DNA of 64,000 bases, taken from the NCBI RefSeq assembly GCF_040548735.1, contig NZ_JBEPSD010000003.1:186001-250000 (forward strand), written 5' to 3'. Positions within the stretch are counted from its first letter, which is position 1. Each line of letters begins with the position of its first letter. This DNA comes from Rhodanobacter soli. GTDB lineage: Bacteria; Pseudomonadota; Gammaproteobacteria; Xanthomonadales; Rhodanobacteraceae. Both the position numbers and the translations under genes were made by a program. The notes under the pieces were generated by a model. It did no database searches. It saw only the letters and a program-made list of their open reading frames with translations, and was not told the DNA's origin. Below, one piece after another: positions 11,862 to 19,504 of this stretch.

Positions 11862-13189
11862 TCAAGCCCATGCGCAAATTCAGCTCAAGCTTCGCCGTCA
11901 TCCTGCTGGCCGCGGTGGCGTTGTTCGCCGGCCCGGCGGCCGCCCAATCGTTGAATGTCGACATCGTCGGTGGCGTCAAGACCGCCACCCCGATCGTGGT
12001 GGTGCCGTTCGCGCAAGCCGGCGGGGCACCGTTGTCGACCGACATCGCCGACGTGATGCGCAACGATTTCAACCGTTCCGGCAAGTTCCGTTCGCTGGCC
12101 AAGAGCGACATCGTGGAGTTCCCGTCCAAGGGGTCGGACATCAAGTTCGCCACCTGGCGCCTGCTGAAGCAGGACTACATCGTGGTCGGCAACGTCCAGG
12201 ATGCCGGCAACGGCATGGTGCAGGTCGAATACGAGCTGTGGGACGTCAACAAGCAGCAGAGCCTGCTGCACCAGCAGATGCCGCCGGCGCCGGTGGGCGA
12301 CCTGCGCAGCGTGGCGCACCAGATCGCGGACATCGTCTACGAGAAGATCACCGGTGTGCGCGGTGCGTTCTGGACCCGCATCGCCTATATCACCGCGGTC
12401 GGCCTCGGCAACAACACCACCTATTCGCTGATCGTGGCCGATTCGGATGGCTACAACCCGCAGGTGGTGGCGCGCTCGAAGGAGTCGCTGCTGTCGCCGT
12501 CGTGGTCGCCGGACGGCCGCAAGATCGCCTACGTCTCGTTCGAGAGCGGCAACTCGTCGATCTACGTGCAGGACATCACCACCGGCTCGCGCCAGCTGGT
12601 CGAGTCGCATCCCCGTGGCATCAACGGTGCGCCGGCCTGGTCGCCGGACGGCAGCAAGCTGGCGGTGGCGCTGTCCTACGTCGGCAACCTCGAGCTGTTC
12701 GTGCTGGACCTGGCCAGCCGCCACGAAACCCGGCTGACCAACAGCCTGGCAATCGACACCGAGCCGGTCTGGGCGCCCGATGGCCAGAGCATCTATTTCA
12801 CCTCCGACCGTTCCGGCCGGCCGCAGATCTACCAGGTTTCGGCCAGCGGCGGCACGCCGCAGCGGATCAGTTTCCAGGGTCAGAGCAACCTTAATGCCTC
12901 GGTGAGCTACGACGGCAAACAGATCGCCATGGTGCAGGGCAACGGGAACGTGTATCGTATTACCGTCATGGATCGCAGCCTGGGTGACCAGGTGCGTTTC
13001 CTCTCGCCGGGCCCGATCGACGAGTCCCCGAGTTTTGCTCCGAATGCCAGCATGCTGCTGTATGCCGCTACCGAAGGACGTCGCGGCGTGTTGTACGCCG
13101 TATCGGCTGACGGTCTGGTTCGCCAGCGCCTCGTACTTTCCGATGGCGACGTGCGCGAACCCGCCTGGGGGCCATATCGGCAACGTTGA
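11858..13189 (+). CDS. tolB: TolB, periplasmic beta-propeller of Tol-Pal
   Basis: 443-residue protein with a signal peptide ending PAAAQS, an N-terminal domain (IVVVPFAQ, DVMRNDFNRSGKF) and a C-terminal propeller with repeated WSPDG blades (SWSPDGRKIAY, AWSPDGSKLAV, VWAPDGQSIYF). It binds Pal and is moved by TolA. The ATG at 11858 overlaps the tolA stop by four bases; an in-frame ATG at 11870 is an alternative. Confidence 0.97.
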   Translation: MIKPMRKFSSSFAVILLAAVALFAGPAAAQSLNVDIVGGVKTATPIVVVPFAQAGGAPLSTDIADVMRNDFNRSGKFRSLAKSDIVEFPSKGSDIKFATWRLLKQDYIVVGNVQDAGNGMVQVEYELWDVNKQQSLLHQQMPPAPVGDLRSVAHQIADIVYEKITGVRGAFWTRIAYITAVGLGNNTTYSLIVADSDGYNPQVVARSKESLLSPSWSPDGRKIAYVSFESGNSSIYVQDITTGSRQLVESHPRGINGAPAWSPDGSKLAVALSYVGNLELFVLDLASRHETRLTNSLAIDTEPVWAPDGQSIYFTSDRSGRPQIYQVSASGGTPQRISFQGQSNLNASVSYDGKQIAMVQGNGNVYRITVMDRSLGDQVRFLSPGPIDESPSFAPNASMLLYAATEGRRGVLYAVSADGLVRQRLVLSDGDVREPAWGPYRQR

Positions 13190-13439
13190 ATTTTTCATGC
13201 TGCTGCACGCAAGTGCGGCAACATGATGCCCAGGGATTGGGCCCGGACAGCGCCTTCGCGGCGCGTTTCGGTTTCCGGTTGTGGCGCTTTGCCGCGTCAT
13301 GGCCAGTCAGGGCGACCGTGCAGAATCACGCACTGTCGAACTTTCACGTGTCAAAATAACAGCCGGTCAACCGGCGTCAGCTGTCCCGTAACCTCAGTCG
13401 TCATCGTTTGTCGGAACTCAACCCGTAAGGAACGTCACC

Positions 13440-13946
13440 ATGAATAAGACCGTTCGCGTCGCCCTGGTTGCCCTGCTCTGCGTAGGCGCGGCCGCTTGCT
13501 CCAAGAAGCAGGAAGTCAAACCGCAGCCCGCTCCGGAGCAGGCTGCTCCGACCCAGGCTCCCGTGTCTGATGGCAAGTACACCCCTGCCGACCTCGATAC
13601 CGATGCCTGCCTGCGTCAGCGCGTCGTGTACTTCGATTTCGACAAGACCGAAATCAAGCCGGAGTTCCAGCAGATCATGGCGTGCCACGCCAAGTACCTG
13701 CAGGACCGCCCGACCTCGCACATCCGTCTCGAAGGCAACACCGACGAGCGCGGCACCCGCGAGTACAACCTGGGCCTCGGCGAGCGTCGTGGCAATGCCG
13801 TCTCCGACGCGCTGCAGGCCAACGGTGGTTCGGCCAGCCAGCTCGAAGTGATCAGCTACGGCAAAGAGAAGCCGGTGTGCCGTGAGCACAACGAGGATTG
13901 CTGGAGCAAGAACCGCCGCGTCGAGATCGTCTACACGGCGCAGTAA
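13440..13946 (+). CDS. pal: Pal, peptidoglycan-associated lipoprotein
   Basis: 168-residue outer-membrane lipoprotein. The lipobox is GAAAC (acylated Cys near residue 20), then a short proline-rich linker and an OmpA-like peptidoglycan-binding domain with EGNTDERGTREYNLGLGERR. It anchors the outer membrane to peptidoglycan and partners TolB. A 250-base gap after tolB probably holds its own promoter; a clear one was not identified. The stop overlaps cpoB by one base. Confidence 0.97.
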   Translation: MNKTVRVALVALLCVGAAACSKKQEVKPQPAPEQAAPTQAPVSDGKYTPADLDTDACLRQRVVYFDFDKTEIKPEFQQIMACHAKYLQDRPTSHIRLEGNTDERGTREYNLGLGERRGNAVSDALQANGGSASQLEVISYGKEKPVCREHNEDCWSKNRRVEIVYTAQ

Positions 13947-14806
13947 TGATGAAGCGACTGGCTAACAGCTTTGCAGCCAGGTTCAGCATGGCGGGCGCTA
14001 TCGCGTCCGCCATGCTGTTCGCGTTCCCGGCATTCGCGCAGGACTCGCGGTTGAGCCTCGCCGATCGCGTCACGCGGCTGGAACAGCAGGCACAGAACAA
14101 GGACCAGTCCGGTACCGGCATGGTCAACCAGATGCAGCAGCTGCAGTCACAGGTGCAGCAGTTGCAGGGACAGATCGAGGAACTGCAGCACCAGCTGCAG
14201 ACGCTCGAGGACAAGAACAAGGCCCAGTACACCGATCTCGACGCCCGTATGGGCCGTCTCGAGGGTGGCGGTACAGGTGCCGCCGCCGCCACGGGCGGCA
14301 ATCCGCAGGCACAGGCTGCCGGCAACCCGGCCGCCGCGGGCAGTGCTGCCGCGGCTGCGAGCAACACGGCGAGCCAGCCGGTCACTGCCGGCAGCAGCGC
14401 CGCCGCCGGCGATCCGGCAGCGGCCCAGGCTGCCTACGACGTGGCGTTCAAGGCGATTCGCGCGGGTAATTACGTGGAAGCCTCGCGCGAGTTCCGCAGC
14501 TTCATCCAGCAGTACCCGAACCATGCGCTGGCGCCGAATGCCTGGTACTGGCTTGGCGAGTCGTACTACGCCACCACCAATTACCCGGTCGCGCTGGAGT
14601 CGTTCCAGCAGCTGCTCAGCCAGTTCCCGCAGAGCGACAAGGCACCCGACGCGCTGCTCAAGGTCGGCTACAGCCAGCTCGAGCTCAAGCAGACTGCGGC
14701 GGCCAAGGCCACGCTGACCAAGGTCACCACCAAGTACCCGGGTTCCAAGGTGGCCAGCCTGGCCCAGGAACGCCTGCAGCGCCTGCAACTGCAGTCGGGC
14801 AACTGA
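13946..14806 (+). CDS. cpoB: CpoB/YbgF, Tol-Pal-associated TPR protein
   Basis: Periplasmic protein of 286 residues. A signal peptide ends PAFAQD. A coiled-coil trimerisation region rich in Gln/Leu follows (MQQLQSQVQQLQGQ), then a low-complexity Ala/Gly linker and C-terminal TPR repeats (YDVAFKAIRAGNYVEASREF, GESYYATTNYPVALESF). CpoB coordinates cell-wall synthesis with outer-membrane constriction. Two consecutive ATGs (13946, 13949) can start it; the first overlaps the pal stop. Confidence 0.93.
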   Translation: MMKRLANSFAARFSMAGAIASAMLFAFPAFAQDSRLSLADRVTRLEQQAQNKDQSGTGMVNQMQQLQSQVQQLQGQIEELQHQLQTLEDKNKAQYTDLDARMGRLEGGGTGAAAATGGNPQAQAAGNPAAAGSAAAAASNTASQPVTAGSSAAAGDPAAAQAAYDVAFKAIRAGNYVEASREFRSFIQQYPNHALAPNAWYWLGESYYATTNYPVALESFQQLLSQFPQSDKAPDALLKVGYSQLELKQTAAAKATLTKVTTKYPGSKVASLAQERLQRLQLQSGN

Positions 14807-14817
14807 GCGGTAGCGAT

Positions 14818-15510
14818 ATGAGCGGCAATGACGTGCGCGAGGCGTCCGGTACGCCTGCAGCGGCCGTCGCGGAGCGCCTGCGCATCACCGAGATCTTCCA
14901 CTCGATCCAGGGCGAGGCCGACGCGATCGGTTGGCGCACCGTGTTCGTGCGCCTCACCGGTTGCCCGCTGCGCTGTGTCTGGTGCGATACCGAGTATTCG
15001 TTCTACGGCGGCAACTGGCATGCGATCGACGACATCCTTGCCGAGGTCGCCTCGCATGGTGCCAGGCATGTCTGCGTGACCGGCGGCGAGCCGCTGGCGC
15101 AGAAGCGCTGCTTGATCCTGCTGCGCAAGCTGTGCGACGCGGGCTACGAAGTGTCGCTGGAAACCTCTGGTGCGCTGGACGTCTCCATGGTCGACCCGCG
15201 CGTGCGCAAGGTGATGGACCTGAAGGCGCCGGATTCGGGCGAGAGCCAGCGCAATCTGTGGGCGAACCTCGACCACCTGCTGCCGCACGACCAGATCAAG
15301 ATCGTCATCGCCAGCCGCGCCGACTACGAATGGGCGCGCGCGATGCTGGCCGAGCATGCGCTGACGGAGCGCTGCATGGTGCTGTTTTCGCCGGTGCACG
15401 GTGCGGTCGAGCCACGCGACTTGGCCGAATGGATCATCGCCGACAAGTTGGATGTGCGCTTCCAGTTGCAACTGCACAAGCTGCTGTGGAACGACGCGGC
15501 CGGAAGGTAA
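14818..15510 (+). CDS. queE: 7-carboxy-7-deazaguanine synthase QueE
   Basis: Radical SAM enzyme of the queuosine/preQ0 pathway, 230 residues. It carries the CxxxCxxC cluster motif in GCPLRCVWCDTEYSF (Cys49, Cys53, Cys56), then the CVTGGEPL glycine motif for SAM. It follows cpoB by 11 bases and precedes queC, the usual order in Xanthomonadales. Confidence 0.95.
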   Translation: MSGNDVREASGTPAAAVAERLRITEIFHSIQGEADAIGWRTVFVRLTGCPLRCVWCDTEYSFYGGNWHAIDDILAEVASHGARHVCVTGGEPLAQKRCLILLRKLCDAGYEVSLETSGALDVSMVDPRVRKVMDLKAPDSGESQRNLWANLDHLLPHDQIKIVIASRADYEWARAMLAEHALTERCMVLFSPVHGAVEPRDLAEWIIADKLDVRFQLQLHKLLWNDAAGR

Positions 15511-15613
15511 AAGGTGGCCATATCGCCGCAAGCGACAATAACTCCGCGCGTCGGCCTGTGTTGCCGGTGGCGCTTCCGGCCGGTGACCGGCCGCACCTGT
15601 GTGGATGCAAGAC

Positions 15614-16300
15614 ATGTCTGATAACTCCCCCCGAAAAGCCGTCGTGCTCGTTTCCGGCGGCATGGATTCGGCCGTTACCATCGCGCTGGCGCGCGAGCAG
15701 GGTTACCAGGTGCACGCACTGAGCGTGGCCTACGGCCAGCGCCACAACTCGGAGCTGGCCGCGTCCGATCGCGTCGCTGAGATGCTCGGCGCGGTCGAGC
15801 ACAAGACCGTCGGCATCGACCTGCGCAGCATTGGCGGCTCCGCGCTCACCGCCGATATCGACGTGCCGCTGGATACTGTCGACAGCGGCGACATCCCGGT
15901 GACCTATGTGCCGGCGCGCAACACCATCATGCTGTCGATCGCGCTGGGTTGGGCCGAGGTACTCGGTTCCAGCGACATCTGGTGCGGGGTCAACGCGGTC
16001 GACTACTCGGGCTACCCGGATTGCCGCCCCGCCTTCATCGAGGCGTTCGAGGCCCTGGCGAACGTCGCCACCAAGGCCGGCGTCGAAGGTGCCGGCATCC
16101 GCATCCATGCACCGTTGATGCGCATGAGCAAGGCCGACATCGCGCGCGAGGGCCAGCGTCTTGGCGTGGATTTCTCGGCCACGGTCAGCTGCTATCAGGC
16201 CGACAGTGACGGCCGCGCCTGTGGCCATTGCGACGCCTGCCGGCTGCGCGCGCAGGGTTTCCGCGAGGCAGGGCTGGCCGATCCCACGCGCTACGCCTGA
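15614..16300 (+). CDS. queC: 7-cyano-7-deazaguanine synthase QueC
   Basis: ATP-dependent enzyme making preQ0 from the QueE product. The PP-loop SGGMDS is at about residues 15-20, and a C-terminal zinc site is formed by cysteines in [19 protein letters not shown]. Length 228 residues is normal. The ATG at 15614 is chosen over 15599 because the conserved [12 protein letters not shown] follows closely. It is the last protein gene before tRNA-Lys. Confidence 0.96.
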   Translation: MSDNSPRKAVVLVSGGMDSAVTIALAREQGYQVHALSVAYGQRHNSELAASDRVAEMLGAVEHKTVGIDLRSIGGSALTADIDVPLDTVDSGDIPVTYVPARNTIMLSIALGWAEVLGSSDIWCGVNAVDYSGYPDCRPAFIEAFEALANVATKAGVEGAGIRIHAPLMRMSKADIAREGQRLGVDFSATVSCYQADSDGRACGHCDACRLRAQGFREAGLADPTRYA

Positions 16301-16318
16301 GCGTCCCGGTGCGCTTGC

Positions 16319-16347
16319 TTGTGCCGCTGCCGCCCAGCCCGTAAAAT
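16319..16347 (+). promoter_or_regulatory. Probable tRNA-Lys promoter
   Basis: A -35-like TTGTGC (16319-16324) and a -10 TAAAAT (16342-16347) are separated by exactly 17 bases, and the tRNA begins 25 bases after the -10. It matches the sigma-70 pattern reasonably and nothing else in the 70-base gap does. Confidence 0.6.
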
Positions 16348-16371
16348 TGTCTGCTTGAGTTTTGCAATGAT

Positions 16372-16447
16372 GGGTCGTTAGCTCAGTTGGTAGAGCAGTA
16401 GACTTTTAATCTATTGGTCCCGGGTTCGAGTCCCGGACGACCCACCA
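16372..16447 (+). tRNA. tRNA-Lys (anticodon TTT), CCA encoded
   Basis: Seven-base acceptor stem GGGTCGT/ACGACCC, D arm GCTCAGTTGGTAGAGC, anticodon loop CTTTTAA with anticodon TTT, T arm CCGGGTTCGAGTCCCGG, and an encoded CCA at 16445-16447. Its 3' end is the integration site of the following element; the CGGACGA...ACCA end is partly repeated at 24032-24042. Confidence 0.97.
16434..16447 (+). other. Left attachment site (attL) at the tRNA 3' end
   Basis: The last 14 bases of the tRNA, CGGACGACCCACCA, are taken as the left crossover region because a P4-type integrase gene starts 178 bases further on and a degenerate copy, CGGACGAACCA, occurs at 24032-24042. Such integrases commonly use tRNA 3' ends. 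The exact crossover bases cannot be fixed from this sequence. Confidence 0.55.
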
Positions 16448-16471
16448 ATTCGCCATCCAATGGCATCCAAT

Positions 16472-16514
16472 AAAGGCCGGTAAGCCCCGCAGTATCAAGG
16501 CTTCCGGCCTTTTC
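16472..16514 (+). terminator. Terminator-like hairpin after tRNA-Lys
   Basis: AAAGGCCGG (16472-16480) pairs with CCGGCCTTT (16504-16512), extended by AAGCC/GGCTT inside, and a short T run follows. It would end the tRNA transcript inside the integrated element, replacing the original terminator now found beyond the right end. Confidence 0.7.
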
Positions 16515-16531
16515 CTTGTCCGGTACTGTCC

Positions 16532-16588
16532 GGGGGCATCCATTGCAATCTGCCCCCAGCTGGGGGCATTCTCGGGGGCATGGGGCAT
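16532..16588. repeat. GGGGGCAT repeats at the left end (putative integrase arm sites)
   Basis: GGGGGCAT occurs at 16532-16539, 16562-16569 and 16574-16581, with a GGGGCAT directly after at 16582 and an inverted GCCCCC at 16552-16557. The same octamer occurs twice near the right end (23950-23957, 23962-23969). Paired clusters next to both ends suggest arm-type binding sites of the integrase. Confidence 0.55.
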
Positions 16589-16624
16589 TCCTTCCTGGTG
16601 CGATGTCCCCAACGAGGATGCCGC

Positions 16625-17836
16625 ATGCTCACCGATACCGCGATCCGCAAGGCCAAGCCGGCCAACAAGCCCGCACGCATGTTCGACGGAGGCGGCTTGT
16701 ATCTGGAAGTTTCGCCAGCTGGCGGCAAGCTGTGGCGGCTCAAGTACCGATTCAACGGCAAAGAACGGCGGCTGGCGCTGGGCATCTATCCCGACACCGG
16801 CCTGGCTGATGCCCGCGACAAGCGCGACGCGGCACGCAAGCTGCTGGCGGCCGGCGTCGATCCGGGCGAGCAACGCAAGGCCGAGAAAGCGGCAGGCGAG
16901 GAACGCGCAGCCAATAGCTTCGAGGTCATCGCGCGCGAATGGGCCGCACGGCAAACATGGGTCGAGAGCTACCGGGTGAAGGTCGAGGCGCGGCTAGGCA
17001 GTGACGTCTATCCGTACATCGGCAGGCGGCCGGTGGCGGAGTTGAGCGCCCCGGAGCTGTTGCAGGTGGCGCGCAGGATCGAGGAACGCGGCGCGGTGGA
17101 ATCGGCGCATCGCGCGTTGCAGGTCTGCGGGCAGATCATGCGCTATGCCATCGCCACCGGGCGTGCCGAGCGCAACCCCGTGGCTGATCTGCGCGGTGCG
17201 TTGGCGTCGCCGGCTGGGAGCCACCACGCGGCGATTACCGATCCCGTCGCACTGGGCGGCCTGCTGCGATCCATCGAGGGCTACTCGGGCGACGTGGTGA
17301 CGCGCGCAGCCTTGAAGCTGTCCGCGCTGCTGTTCGTGCGCCCCGGCGAGCTTCGGCATGCGGAGTGGGCGGAAATCGACATGGACGCGGGCGAGTGGAA
17401 CATCCCCGCCGGCAAGATGAAGATGCGCCAGCCGCATCTAGTGCCGCTGTGCAATCAGGCCGTGGCGATCCTGCGCGAGTTGCATCCGCTGACCGGACGC
17501 GGGCAGTACGTCTTTCCGGGTGGCCGTTCGCCGCGTCGCCCGCTGAGCAACAACGCGGTGAATGCCGCCTTGCGTCGCATGGGCTTCGACAAGGAAACCA
17601 TGACCGCCCACGGCTTCCGCGCCACGGCACGCACGATGCTGGACGAAGTGCTGGGCTACCGTGCGGATTTCATCGAACACCAGTTGGCGCATGCCGTGAA
17701 AGACCCGAACGGCCGCGCGTACAACCGCACCGCACACCTTGCCGAACGCCGCAAGATGATGGCGGGATGGGCGGACTATCTGGACACGCTGCGCGCTGGC
17801 GGCGAGGTATTGCCGTTCAAGCGCAAGGCAAGCTGA
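16625..17836 (+). CDS. P4-type tyrosine integrase
   Basis: 403-residue site-specific recombinase. The N-terminal DUF4102 arm-binding domain (LTDTAIRKAKP, GGLYLEV, LGIYPDTGLADAR) is followed by a core-binding domain and a catalytic domain with Arg239 (VRPGELR), His329-x-x-Arg332 (HGFR), His356 and the nucleophile Tyr366 (AYNRT), so it looks intact. It reads away from tRNA-Lys, into which it presumably integrates this element. The start at 16625 begins the conserved domain; an upstream ATG at 16580 lies inside the arm-site repeats. Confidence 0.95.
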   Translation: MLTDTAIRKAKPANKPARMFDGGGLYLEVSPAGGKLWRLKYRFNGKERRLALGIYPDTGLADARDKRDAARKLLAAGVDPGEQRKAEKAAGEERAANSFEVIAREWAARQTWVESYRVKVEARLGSDVYPYIGRRPVAELSAPELLQVARRIEERGAVESAHRALQVCGQIMRYAIATGRAERNPVADLRGALASPAGSHHAAITDPVALGGLLRSIEGYSGDVVTRAALKLSALLFVRPGELRHAEWAEIDMDAGEWNIPAGKMKMRQPHLVPLCNQAVAILRELHPLTGRGQYVFPGGRSPRRPLSNNAVNAALRRMGFDKETMTAHGFRATARTMLDEVLGYRADFIEHQLAHAVKDPNGRAYNRTAHLAERRKMMAGWADYLDTLRAGGEVLPFKRKAS

Positions 17837-17927
17837 TCGTTTCACGCCGCGCCTAGGCTGATCCCCGAACACCGGGCACCTTCCCCGGCTGGCGCGGCAC
17901 CTTTTGAAGGGCGCAGAGGTGCGCGCT

Positions 17928-18551
17928 GTGGCAAAGGAATGGAAGAACAAGCTCGCCGGCATCCAAGCGCCGCGCGATCCCCGCGCGGATGGGTTAGGGC
18001 TTGGTGACTACTTCGCGCGCCACGCGGGCTTTGTCGTCCCCGACGGATTTCCAGCGGGTACGATCGCGCCTGCAAGCGTTCCTGACAGTGCAAGCCGTGA
18101 ACAGTTACGCAAGAAGCTTGCGAGTGAATTGAGGAACTGGGATCACGAAGAGCTTGCGCAAGTGGCAGCCGCGTTACTTGAGGGCTCCTTCCTGTGGCGT
18201 GGCGTGTTTGCCAAGTATGCCAAGGACAAAGAGATTGAATTGTGCGAGGTCAAGGCCGAGATGTACCAACGGCTACATGAAGCTCACACGGAAGCGCTAG
18301 ACATCCTTGCTGATCCCGTTACGCGTGCGTATTTGAACGCTGGTGCGAAGCTCGCCAGAGACCCGAAACAAGCAGCAAAGGCGGAAGCGTTCAAGCTGTG
18401 GAGCGACTGGCAAGCCGGCAAGACTTTGCACAAATCCGGCGCGGCCTTTGCCCGCTTTGTCTGCGACAAATATCCGGTGTTGGAAAGCCCGACGACCGTC
18501 GAGAGATGGGCGAGGAAGTGGGCCGTCGAGAAGTCCAAAAATAGGCACTGA
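17928..18551 (+). CDS. Hypothetical protein of the integrated element
   Basis: 207-residue hydrophilic protein that I do not recognise. It has a charged, mostly helical look with an aromatic segment (GSFLWRGVFAKYAKDKEIELC) and no signal peptide or membrane segment. Base composition is lower in GC than its neighbours, as expected for transferred DNA. The start is uncertain: GTG at 17928 follows AGAGG; GTG at 17919 and TTG at 17904 are also possible. It lies between the integrase and the AlpA-led operon. Confidence 0.6.
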   Translation: MAKEWKNKLAGIQAPRDPRADGLGLGDYFARHAGFVVPDGFPAGTIAPASVPDSASREQLRKKLASELRNWDHEELAQVAAALLEGSFLWRGVFAKYAKDKEIELCEVKAEMYQRLHEAHTEALDILADPVTRAYLNAGAKLARDPKQAAKAEAFKLWSDWQAGKTLHKSGAAFARFVCDKYPVLESPTTVERWARKWAVEKSKNRH

Positions 18552-18566
18552 GCTAGCGCAGTGCGC

Positions 18567-18598
18567 ATCGTGCTAGCTGCGCAAGGATCGTGCTAGCT
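18567..18598. promoter_or_regulatory. Direct repeats upstream of the AlpA-like gene
   Basis: ATCGTGCTAGCT occurs at 18567-18578 and again at 18587-18598, exactly 20 bases apart (about two helix turns), and an inverted AGCTAGC lies just before at 18551-18557. Spacing on one face of the helix suggests a binding site for a regulator of the operon that follows, possibly the AlpA-like protein itself. Confidence 0.45.
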
Positions 18599-18636
18599 CG
18601 TGGGAGGACATGCCCATTTCAGGCACATACCGTAAA

Positions 18637-18664
18637 GACCGTCCTAAATGAGCAAAGGTCGGTC
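18637..18664. promoter_or_regulatory. Inverted repeat over the ribosome-binding site of the AlpA-like gene
   Basis: GACCGTCC (18637-18644) is nearly the inverse of GGTCGGTC (18657-18664), seven of eight pairs, and ends two bases before the ATG at 18667. The AAAGG ribosome-binding site lies within the second arm's edge. It could be an operator for self-regulation or an RNA hairpin hiding the start. Confidence 0.4.
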
Positions 18665-18666
18665 AT

Positions 18667-18894
18667 ATGTCATCCGAAGTCGTCGCATCCCGCGCTTACC
18701 TGCGCGTTTCTGAAATCGCCAACAATCGGCGTACCCGCACGCCGGGAATCATCCCCGTCTCTGCCGCGACGTGGTGGAGCTGGGTCAAGGCCAACAAGGC
18801 ACCACAACCCATCCGCCTGAGTGCTGGCGTTACCGTCTGGCGTGCCGCCGACGTGCTGGCCTTCGCCGAGTCACTGGCCGGGGAGGCAGCATGA
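18667..18894 (+). CDS. AlpA-like regulator/excisionase
   Basis: 75-residue protein with a MerR-like helix-turn-helix: AYLRVSEIANN..., then PVSAATWWSWVKANKAPQPIRL and GVTVWRAADVLAFAES. This is the AlpA pattern of P4-like phages and genomic islands, where the protein activates or assists excision. It heads a run of overlapping genes, and its stop overlaps the next start (ATGA). Confidence 0.85.
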   Translation: MSSEVVASRAYLRVSEIANNRRTRTPGIIPVSAATWWSWVKANKAPQPIRLSAGVTVWRAADVLAFAESLAGEAA

Positions 18895-19070
18895 CCCGCC
18901 CCAAAAGCAGCACCGCCCCGAAGCGGGAACTTCGAGGCGGCAAGGTGTTGCGCACTGTCTGGCGTCGAGTGTATCGCTTCGCCGAGCGCCTAGACGCCTG
19001 CCACGAGTGCGCCATCGTCGTGTTCATCGTCGCCTTGTGCCTGCTGTTCGTGCTGGGGGTGCACGCATGA
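18891..19070 (+). CDS. Small single-pass membrane protein
   Basis: 59-residue protein with a basic N-terminus and one hydrophobic segment near the C-terminus (CAIVVFIVALCLLFVLGVHA). It overlaps the AlpA-like gene by four bases at its start and the next gene by four bases at its end, so it is translated as part of the operon. I do not recognise a family. Confidence 0.65.
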   Translation: MTRPKSSTAPKRELRGGKVLRTVWRRVYRFAERLDACHECAIVVFIVALCLLFVLGVHA

Positions 19071-19504
19071 ACGCCGCCCTATTGCTTTCGCGGCTGGATA
19101 ACGTGCGGCGCGCTGGCCCCGGCTGGCGGGCGAACTGTCCGAACCCGGCACACTCGAAGGCGCGCGGCTCGCTGTCTATCACCGAAGCGGACGACGGCCG
19201 CATCCTGCTGGCGTGTTTCGCCTGCCACGACACGCCGACCATTCTCGGAGCGCTGGGTTTGGAGCTGGCCGACCTGTTCCCCGAACGGATCAAGGACGCC
19301 AGTCCCGAAGGCCGGCGCACGACGCGTGAGGCGTTCAAGCGGTCGAGCTGGGCGGCGGCATTGCCGGTGCTGGCGCGAGAGGCATCCGTGGTGCTGCTGG
19401 CGATGCGTGACGTGCTGGCCGGCAAGGTGCTGCCAGCGGGTGACGTGGAGCGGCTGGCGCTGGCTGAGGAACGCATTGCACGGGCGCGCGAGGTGTTGGC
19501 ATGA
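19067..19504 (+). CDS. CHC2-type zinc-finger (primase-like) protein
   Basis: 145-residue protein with a primase-type zinc finger: CPNPAHSKARGSLSI followed by LLACFACHD, a C-x4-H...C-x2-C arrangement as in DnaG/P4 primases. No primase catalytic part follows; the C-terminal half is helical. The next gene is a DUF927 ATPase, and together they look like the split replication module of a satellite or island. Overlaps of four bases at both ends. Confidence 0.8.
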   Translation: MNAALLLSRLDNVRRAGPGWRANCPNPAHSKARGSLSITEADDGRILLACFACHDTPTILGALGLELADLFPERIKDASPEGRRTTREAFKRSSWAAALPVLAREASVVLLAMRDVLAGKVLPAGDVERLALAEERIARAREVLA

